A stretch of DNA of 11,058 nt from an uncultured Aliarcobacter sp. (GTDB taxonomy: Bacteria; Campylobacterota; Campylobacteria; Campylobacterales; Arcobacteraceae). Shown in pieces: positions 6,174 to 11,058 of the stretch. The stretch lies in contig CANRCH010000046.1 of the NCBI GenBank assembly GCA_947629065.1, positions 1 through 11,058 on the forward strand, written 5' to 3'. The translations under genes were made by a program, and so were the position numbers. A model generated the notes under the pieces. It had not been told where the DNA came from, searched no databases, and saw only the letters and a list, made by a program, of their open reading frames with translations. Position 1 is the stretch's first letter; every line of letters starts with the position of its first letter.

Positions 6174-6863
6174 TTAATCTTTTCTAGAGTTTTTCTCTTC
6201 AATTCCAGAAAGACCAAATCTTCTAGCTAACTCTTGTTTTACTCTATCTGGATTTATATTTAAACTCGCAAGTGCAACTAAAATATGATATGTAATATCA
6301 GCAGCTTCATAAACAGCTTCATTTTCATCTTTGTCTTTTATTGCAAATGTAAATTCACCAGCTTCTTCAACAATTTTTTTAAGCATAGAGTTCTGCTCTC
6401 CACTTAAAAGTTTTGCTGTGTAAGATTTACTTGGATCATCAAATCTTCTACTTAAAATTGTGTTATATAGTGTATCAATTACACCATAATTTATGCTTGT
6501 ATCAATCTCTATTTTTTCTTTGATTTCATCTGTTTTTAAATCTGTAAAGAAGCAAGTTTTTCTTCCAGTATGACAAGCAACTCCTTGTTGAATAACTTTT
6601 AATAAAATAGTATCACTATCACAATCTACAAAAATATCTTTTATCTCTTGAGTATGATTTGAACTCTCACCTTTTTTCCAAATTCTTTGTTTTGTTCTAC
6701 TAAAATAGTGTGCAAATCCTGTTTTAAGGCTTAGTTCCAAAGCCTCTTTATTCATAAATGCAAACATTAGAACTTCTAAATTATTTGCATCTTGAGTGAT
6801 AACTGGAACTAAACCATCTACTTTTTGCCAATCTATTTTATTGATATTTTCTATATTATTCAC
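6174..6863 (-). CDS. hisIE: Bifunctional phosphoribosyl-AMP cyclohydrolase / phosphoribosyl-ATP pyrophosphatase
   Basis: HisIE catalyses steps 2 and 3 of histidine synthesis: pyrophosphate removal from phosphoribosyl-ATP (HisE, C-terminal half) and ring opening of phosphoribosyl-AMP (HisI, N-terminal half). In the 229-aa product the HisI part shows MFAFMNKEAL (33-42), YFSRTKQRIWKKGESSNH (53-70), the metal-binding DCDSD (80-84) and the cysteines of ACHTGRKTC (Cys97 and Cys104). The HisE part shows KKIVEEAGEF (162-171) and YEAADITYHILVAL (185-198), with the acidic residues that bind magnesium. It starts at GTG 6863, 17 bp after the SPFH gene stop, and is probably the last gene of the ilvE unit. 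No other his genes are in the window, so the pathway is dispersed. Confidence 0.96.
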   Translation of the reverse strand: MNNIENINKIDWQKVDGLVPVITQDANNLEVLMFAFMNKEALELSLKTGFAHYFSRTKQRIWKKGESSNHTQEIKDIFVDCDSDTILLKVIQQGVACHTGRKTCFFTDLKTDEIKEKIEIDTSINYGVIDTLYNTILSRRFDDPSKSYTAKLLSGEQNSMLKKIVEEAGEFTFAIKDKDENEAVYEAADITYHILVALASLNINPDRVKQELARRFGLSGIEEKNSRKD

Positions 6864-6880
6864 TTTTACTCTTTAAATAA

Positions 6881-7960
6881 TTATTTGTTTTGATTTATTA
6901 CAGTATCTCTACTTTTATCTTTTGTATCAACCCAAATATTTGGTGTAGCACCACCAGGAGTTAAGAAAATTTTTGCATCTTTATTCTCTCTTAAAGCTTC
7001 ATTGAATTTACCTTGAACTTCAATTTGTTGCATTTGTAAAAGATGTGGTGTTAAAGACTCTGCAATCTCTTTATTTGCTTGTGCTTGTGCTTTTGCTTCA
7101 ATAGCAACCGCATCTGCTTTACCTTGTGCTTCTATTCTTTTAGCTTCAGCTTCTCCACTTGCAAGTGCTGCTCTTTTTTCAGCCTCTTGTTTCGCTCTTT
7201 GAACTTCGTATCTAACTCTTTCAGCCTCTTGATTTGCTATTTGAACTTTTTCAATTTGCTCTTTGATTTTTTCTGGTAAAACAATCTCTTTTAATTGAAC
7301 AGACTCAATAATAACTGCTTGTTTTGATCTTTCAGCAACTTTCTCTTTTATCTGTCTATCAAGGCTTACTGCAACTTCATTTCTCTTCATTGGAAGAACT
7401 TCTGCATTATATCCTCCAAGAACACTTCTTGAAACTTCTCCAACAACTTGGTTTACAATTTTGTCTTCCCACGATGGTCCCCAAGTAGCAATTGTTTCTG
7501 GAGCACCATCTGCAATAATATTATATTGAACAGTTAATTCAATAGAAATAGGTAATCCTCTACTATCTAGTACATTTATTGCTGGGTTATTTTTGATACT
7601 TTGGTCAAAAGAACCTACACTTTGGCTACTCATATATGTTAAAAGTCTAACTTTTGTATCTACTACTATAACTTTTTGAATAACTGGTATATAGAAGTGG
7701 AAACCTGGATTTAAAGGATCTTTATCATATTTTCCTGTTGTTGCTTTAATTCCTACTTGTCCTGATTCAATAATTACAAAAGGTTTAAATAAAAATAAAG
7801 CCCCAATAATTATGATAACAAGATAAAGCATTCCTGCTTTTTTTCCAAAGTTTTTCATAAAATCTGGAGTTTGAAATGGTGGTTGGAAGTTTCCTCCACC
7901 ACCACCTTGGTTGTTGTTTTGCTGTTGTCTATTCTTAAAATAGTTATTGTCTATTGGCAT
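6881..7960 (-). CDS. SPFH/prohibitin-like (Band 7) membrane protein
   Basis: The 359-aa product begins with a polar, Asn/Gln/Gly-rich segment (1-40, including a GGGGG run), followed by one membrane helix (about 44-62, MLYLVIIIIGALFLF). After it comes a Band 7 domain with VIIESGQVGIKATTGKYD (62-79), PGFHFYIP (85-92) and a helix-rich LKEIVLPEKI (223-232). Residues 233-300 form an Ala/Glu/Gln/Lys coiled coil, and the protein ends in a polar tail after PGGATPNIWV (335-344). SPFH proteins such as HflK/HflC and prohibitins form ring- or cage-like oligomers at the membrane and modulate FtsH-type proteases and membrane domains; the exact role here is not readable. The topology is probably N-in with most of the protein outside the cytoplasm. 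The ATG has AAGGAAAG just upstream. It lies between ilvE and hisIE, and I recall the same ilvE neighbour for the Campylobacter jejuni homologue Cj0268c. Confidence 0.9.
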   Translation of the reverse strand: MPIDNNYFKNRQQQNNNQGGGGGNFQPPFQTPDFMKNFGKKAGMLYLVIIIIGALFLFKPFVIIESGQVGIKATTGKYDKDPLNPGFHFYIPVIQKVIVVDTKVRLLTYMSSQSVGSFDQSIKNNPAINVLDSRGLPISIELTVQYNIIADGAPETIATWGPSWEDKIVNQVVGEVSRSVLGGYNAEVLPMKRNEVAVSLDRQIKEKVAERSKQAVIIESVQLKEIVLPEKIKEQIEKVQIANQEAERVRYEVQRAKQEAEKRAALASGEAEAKRIEAQGKADAVAIEAKAQAQANKEIAESLTPHLLQMQQIEVQGKFNEALRENKDAKIFLTPGGATPNIWVDTKDKSRDTVINQNK

Positions 7961-7999
7961 CTCTTTCCTTAATTAAATTTTTATATATACTATTTAAGA

Positions 8000-8920
8000 T
8001 TAGTTAATATATGTTAAATATTTAGTGTATTTTGGATTTTTTCCACTTACAGCATCGAAATATGCAGATTGGATTTTCTCTGTAATAGGTCCTCTTGACC
8101 CACAACCTATAACTCTTGCATCTACTTCTCTAATTGGTGTAATTTCAGCTGCAGTTCCTGTGAAAAATGCTTCATCTGCAATATAAACCTCATCTCTTGT
8201 GATTCTTCTTCTTTCAACCTCTATTCCTAAATCTATTGCTAAATCAATAGCAGTTGCTTGAGTAATTGATTCAAGTGAGTTATCATTTGGTGGAGATATT
8301 AATTTTCCATCTCTTACTATAAAGAAACAAGCCCCAGATGCTTCAGCAATAAATCCTTGATCATCTCTTAAAAGTGCTTCATCATATCCAGCTTCAACAG
8401 CTTCATATTTTGCCATTTGTGAGTTCATATAGTTTGAAACTGATTTTGCTTTTCCCATACCTGAAGTGTTTGGAGTTCTTGTAAATGAAGAGATTTTTAC
8501 TCTTACACCTTTTTTAAGTCCCTCTTCACCTAAATATGCTCCCCATTCCCAAGCAGAAATACTTACTTTTACAGGTGCATCTTTGTGATAAAGTCCCATA
8601 ACTCCGTATCCTAAATAAACAAGTGGTCTAATATATGCACCATTTGTTAAATCATTTTTTTGTAATAGTTCAACTTGTGCTTTATTTAACTCTTCAAGAG
8701 TAAATGGAACATTCATTAAAGTCATTTTTGATGAGTTTAAAAGTCTTTGTGTATGTTCATTTAGTTTAAAAATTGCACATCTTCCATCAACAGTTTTATA
8801 CGCTTTTGTCCCCTCAATAGCACCATTTCCATAGTGTAAAGTGTGAGATAATACATGAACTTTTGCTTCATTCCAAGGAGTAAACTCTCCATCCATCCAA
8901 ATATATTTTGCTTCAGTCAT
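8000..8920 (-). CDS. ilvE: Branched-chain amino-acid aminotransferase
   Basis: IlvE is a fold-type IV PLP enzyme that transfers the amino group between glutamate and the keto acids of Ile, Leu and Val. The 306-aa length is standard. It shows MDGEFTPWNEAKVHVLSHTL (9-28), HYGNGAIEGTKAY (29-41), the PLP lysine Lys159 in GKAKSVSNYMNS, GYDEALLRDDQGFIAEASG (178-196), which is the family signature region, and FFTGTAAEITPI (252-263). The start at ATG 8920 is preceded by AGGA. It is the first gene of a minus-strand unit, 39 bp before the SPFH gene. D-amino-acid transaminase and ADC lyase share the fold, but the GNGAIEGT and TGTAAEITP segments favour IlvE. Confidence 0.96.
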   Translation of the reverse strand: MTEAKYIWMDGEFTPWNEAKVHVLSHTLHYGNGAIEGTKAYKTVDGRCAIFKLNEHTQRLLNSSKMTLMNVPFTLEELNKAQVELLQKNDLTNGAYIRPLVYLGYGVMGLYHKDAPVKVSISAWEWGAYLGEEGLKKGVRVKISSFTRTPNTSGMGKAKSVSNYMNSQMAKYEAVEAGYDEALLRDDQGFIAEASGACFFIVRDGKLISPPNDNSLESITQATAIDLAIDLGIEVERRRITRDEVYIADEAFFTGTAAEITPIREVDARVIGCGSRGPITEKIQSAYFDAVSGKNPKYTKYLTYIN

Positions 8921-8957
8921 TTTAATTATTTCCTATTAAGTTTAATTTTTACCCAAT

Positions 8958-8963
8958 ATTTTA
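8958..8963 (-). promoter_or_regulatory. Possible -10 box (TAAAAT) for the ilvE unit
   Basis: TAAAAT, within GATAAAATATT on the minus strand, lies about 37 bases before the ilvE ATG. It is the best -10-like element in the 111-bp divergent region, but no -35 box is evident. Confidence 0.35.
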
Positions 8964-9031
8964 TCTAAAATTATTAAAAATAGAGATTAAGAAAAAAAGA
9001 TGTATTATTAAACAAAGATATTAGGAAAATT

Positions 9032-9622
9032 ATGAAACATATACTATTTTATTTATCAATTATTTTACTATTTAGCTCTTGCGTATCAAAAGAGGAAAAA
9101 CTTGAAAAACAAAGAGTTATTGAAACACAAATAAAACAAAAACAAGAAGATGAAAAAAAGCAAAAATTTGAACAATCTTTAAATGAAATACTATTTTTGA
9201 TAAAAAGTTCAAATATTAACTACTTAAATAGCAAATATATAAATCAAAATTTAGGTATTTACAAGGTTTTTATAGATGATGTTAGTGAAAAATTAAACTA
9301 CACTTTTAGTAGAAACATTGAAATTATAGACAATTTTATAGAAGATATTACTTTTTTATATGAAGATATTACTTTTAACTGTTCAAGCCAAAATGACTCT
9401 TTATATGGTTGGAGTAAAGATGGAGTTTTTGTTAGTAGTGTTTTTAAAAATATTTCAAACAAACTTCAAATAGATAATAATATAAAAGAGATTTTAAATG
9501 GTTCAAAGAGAGTAATTATAACAAATAATATAGTTTTTTATCTAAGTTATATTGATAACTCTTGGTATATTACTTTGATTGATGAAGCTAGTTTTGACTG
9601 CATTTATGAAGATATTCAATAA
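9032..9622 (+). CDS. Putative lipoprotein of unknown function
   Basis: The 196-aa product begins with a short signal sequence, MKHILFYLSIILLFSSC, ending in a lipobox-like cysteine at residue 17. This suggests lipidation and export, although Phe at -3 is not the commonest residue. Residues 18-50 are rich in K, E and Q (SKEEKLEKQRVIETQ and onward) and probably form a charged coiled coil. The rest is a mixed, Asn/Ile/Asp-rich domain with two late aromatic strands (VIITNNIVFYLSY, NSWYITLID). There are two further cysteines (117 and 190). I do not recognise the domain. The peptide EDITF occurs twice, seven residues apart (104-108 and 111-115). AGGA precedes the ATG. It is transcribed divergently from ilvE; no terminator separates it from the next gene, which has its own TATAAT box. 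Confidence 0.8.
   Translation: MKHILFYLSIILLFSSCVSKEEKLEKQRVIETQIKQKQEDEKKQKFEQSLNEILFLIKSSNINYLNSKYINQNLGIYKVFIDDVSEKLNYTFSRNIEIIDNFIEDITFLYEDITFNCSSQNDSLYGWSKDGVFVSSVFKNISNKLQIDNNIKEILNGSKRVIITNNIVFYLSYIDNSWYITLIDEASFDCIYEDIQ
9341..9376 (+). repeat. Short 21-bp-period direct repeat in the lipoprotein gene
   Basis: GAAGATATTACTTTT occurs at 9341-9355 and again at 9362-9376, in the same frame, encoding EDITF twice. It looks like a small in-frame duplication of seven codons. Confidence 0.7.
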
Positions 9623-9630
9623 GATTTAAA

Positions 9631-9636
9631 TATAAT
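9631..9636 (+). promoter_or_regulatory. -10 box (TATAAT) for the methyltransferase-metH unit
   Basis: A perfect TATAAT lies nine bases after the lipoprotein stop and 43 bases before the methyltransferase ATG. It implies an independent promoter for the two downstream genes, though read-through from the lipoprotein gene is also possible. Confidence 0.5.
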
Positions 9637-9679
9637 AGATATTTTTAATAAATAATTATAATTTTTAAGGGTGTTTTTA

Positions 9680-10279
9680 ATGAGTCAAAAAGAGTTTTGG
9701 AATGATAAATTTAAAGATGATGAGTTTTTTTATGGATTACATCCAAATGAGTTTTTAGCTTCAAATAAAGATTTGCTGAAAATTGGAGGTGATATTCTAT
9801 TTTTAGGAGAAGGTGAGGGAAGAAATGCCCTTTATTTTGCTAAAAATGGTTTTAATGTAAGTGCGATTGATTGTTCTGATATTGGATTGAGTAAATTAGC
9901 AAACAAAGCAAAAGAAAAGAGTTTAAATATAAATCTATTTTGTGAAGATTTAACAACTTGGGAAAGTAGTAAAAAATATGATGCAGTTTTAATCTCATAT
10001 TTACATATGCACACAAATGATTTAGAAAAACTGTTCTTGAATATTGAAAATAGTTTAAATAGTGGTGGATACTTTATTGCAGAGTTTTTCTCAAAAAATC
10101 AACTAAAATATAGTAGTGGTGGACCAAAAAATATTGATTTACTTTATAGTATTGAAGATTTTAAAAATAGATTCAACTCTTGCACAAAAAATGTAAAAGA
10201 AGAACTTGTAGTTCTTGATGAAGGCTTTGGTCATCAAGGAGAGGCAAGTGTAATTAGAGTAGTTATCAAAAAACAATAA
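9680..10279 (+). CDS. Class I SAM-dependent methyltransferase
   Basis: The 199-aa Rossmann-fold methyltransferase begins MSQKEFWNDKF with YGLHPNEFL (18-26), a start common to TehB/thiopurine-like bacterial methyltransferases. SAM-binding motif I is ILFLGEGEGRNALYFA (39-54), the acidic residue at the end of strand 2 is Asp64 in SAIDCS, and motif IV is YDAVLISYLHMH (100-111). A late GGYFIAEFF (129-137) and EGFGHQGEASVIRVV (181-195) complete the fold. I set the start at ATG 9680, with AAGGG eight bases upstream; a GTG at 9671 overlaps that site and is less likely. The substrate cannot be read; small-molecule detoxification (tellurite or thiol methylation) is a guess from relatives. It ends 18 bp before metH, so the two are probably co-transcribed, which is notable because its by-product SAH feeds homocysteine, the substrate of MetH. 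Confidence 0.88.
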   Translation: MSQKEFWNDKFKDDEFFYGLHPNEFLASNKDLLKIGGDILFLGEGEGRNALYFAKNGFNVSAIDCSDIGLSKLANKAKEKSLNINLFCEDLTTWESSKKYDAVLISYLHMHTNDLEKLFLNIENSLNSGGYFIAEFFSKNQLKYSSGGPKNIDLLYSIEDFKNRFNSCTKNVKEELVVLDEGFGHQGEASVIRVVIKKQ

Positions 10280-10297
10280 AAAACTAAAAGAGAAAAG

Positions 10298-11058
10298 ATG
10301 AAAGAAAGAATAGAAAGTTTAATTAAAGAAAAAGTTTTAATAATAGATGGGGCTATGGGAACACAGCTTCAAGATAGAGATATTGAAAGCAAATTTTGGC
10401 AACACGAAGGCAAAGATTTAGAAGGTTGTAATGAGTTACTTAATCTTACAGCCCCACACATTCTTGAAGAGATTTATGAAAACTATGCAAAAGCTGGTGC
10501 AAACTTTATAAGCACAAACACTTTTGGATCAATGCCGTGGGTACTTGATGAGTATGATATTGGGCATTTAAGCTATGAACTATCAAAACTAGCAGCCATT
10601 CAAGCAAAAAAATCAATAGAAAAATATCACACAGAGGATGAGCCAAAATTTGTTCTAGCATCTGTTGGACCTGGAACAAAGCTTCCATCACTTGGGCATA
10701 TCTCTTATGATGCGATGTATGAGGGCTATAAAACAATGGCTAGTGGATTAGCAGATGGTGGAACAGATGTTTTTTTGCTTGAAACTTGTCAAGATCCACT
10801 TCAAATAAAAGCAGCACTTCATGCACTAAATGATGCAGCACCACAAATTCCAATTATGGTATCTGTTACAATTGAATTAAATGGAACAATGCTAATAGGA
10901 ACTGATGCTCAAACAATTGCGGCTATTTTAAAGCCTTTTAATATTTTATCTTTAGGGTTTAACTGTGGAACTGGACCACTTCAAGTGGAAAAACATGTAA
11001 AAAGTCTTAGTGAAGTTTCAAGATTTCCAATTTCTGTTCATGCAAATGCAGGATTACC
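10298..11058 (+). CDS. metH: Cobalamin-dependent methionine synthase, N-terminal part
   Basis: MetH transfers a methyl group from methyltetrahydrofolate through cobalamin to homocysteine. The window holds the first 253 codons and is cut by its right edge, while full-length MetH is about 1,200 residues. The visible part is the homocysteine-binding barrel: VLIIDGAMGTQLQ (13-25), CNELLNLTAPHIL (44-56), YAKAGANFISTNTFG (63-77), LASVGPGTKLPS (120-131), LLETCQDPLQIKAAL (160-174) and LGFNCGTGP (219-227), where Cys223 is the likely first zinc-ligand cysteine. The other ligands and the folate and cobalamin domains lie beyond the window. The ATG at 10298 follows AGAGAAAAG. A stand-alone homocysteine methyltransferase would share this domain, but the MDGAMGT-like opening and the TNTFG and ETCQDPLQ motifs fit MetH better. 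No cobalamin riboswitch is seen upstream. Confidence 0.92.
   Translation, partial: MKERIESLIKEKVLIIDGAMGTQLQDRDIESKFWQHEGKDLEGCNELLNLTAPHILEEIYENYAKAGANFISTNTFGSMPWVLDEYDIGHLSYELSKLAAIQAKKSIEKYHTEDEPKFVLASVGPGTKLPSLGHISYDAMYEGYKTMASGLADGGTDVFLLETCQDPLQIKAALHALNDAAPQIPIMVSVTIELNGTMLIGTDAQTIAAILKPFNILSLGFNCGTGPLQVEKHVKSLSEVSRFPISVHANAGL

Noticed and set aside
7079..7279. Cys/Phe-rich plus-strand frame inside the SPFH gene
   Set aside because: It is a shadow of the Ala/Glu-rich coiled-coil coding region; the high Cys and Phe content is a codon artefact.
9832..10014. Minus-strand frame inside the methyltransferase gene
   Set aside because: It is an antisense shadow without a ribosome site or conservation signal.
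10280..10297. Cobalamin or SAM riboswitch ahead of metH
   Set aside because: The gap is 18 bp, and the upstream region to 9623 has no room or conserved box for such a structure.
10506..10736. Minus-strand 76-codon frame opposite metH
   Set aside because: It is opposite the conserved homocysteine-binding domain and has no independent support.

Overview
The window is a very AT-rich bacterial chromosome segment with tightly packed genes. Its protein families and gene order point to Campylobacterota, most probably an Arcobacteraceae member (Arcobacter/Aliarcobacter type). The taxon is inferred from composition, from the TrmA, S21, HisIE and MetH sequences, and from the pairing of ilvE with an SPFH-protein gene, which I recall from Campylobacter. 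It was not tested by a search.

Left part (1-3812, all minus strand). Transcription runs from about 3850 leftwards. First comes a small type II toxin-antitoxin module: a 59-aa antitoxin and a ParE/RelE toxin whose frame is broken at a run of six A. The toxin overlaps, by ATGA, a SUV3-type RNA helicase with a basic tail. After 57 bp follows a large ankyrin-repeat protein that starts with GTG and is still open at the window edge (562 codons visible). No terminator is visible between these genes, so they may be one transcription unit.

Middle part (3813-6170). A 104-bp divergent promoter region separates the toxin-antitoxin module from trmA (tRNA m5U54 methyltransferase). This TrmA carries an N-terminal cysteine pattern resembling an iron-sulfur site. 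A strong bidirectional hairpin separates trmA from the convergent rpsU (ribosomal protein S21, minus). Divergent from rpsU is moaC (molybdopterin biosynthesis), translationally coupled to a small DUF493/YbeD-type gene. A second bidirectional hairpin closes that unit.

Right part (6174-11058). A minus-strand unit ilvE - SPFH/prohibitin-like membrane protein - hisIE combines branched-chain amino-acid and histidine metabolism with a membrane scaffold protein. Divergent from it are an unrecognised lipoprotein gene, then a class I SAM-dependent methyltransferase with its own TATAAT box, followed 18 bp later by metH (cobalamin-dependent methionine synthase), cut by the right edge inside the homocysteine-binding domain.

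Most of the window is housekeeping. The parts worth a second look are the frame-broken toxin at the A6 run, the Fe-S-like cysteines in TrmA, the SUV3-like helicase coupled to the toxin-antitoxin module, and the irregular ankyrin protein. I found no mobile element, CRISPR array, rRNA or tRNA. No stretch over 300 bp lacks a gene.
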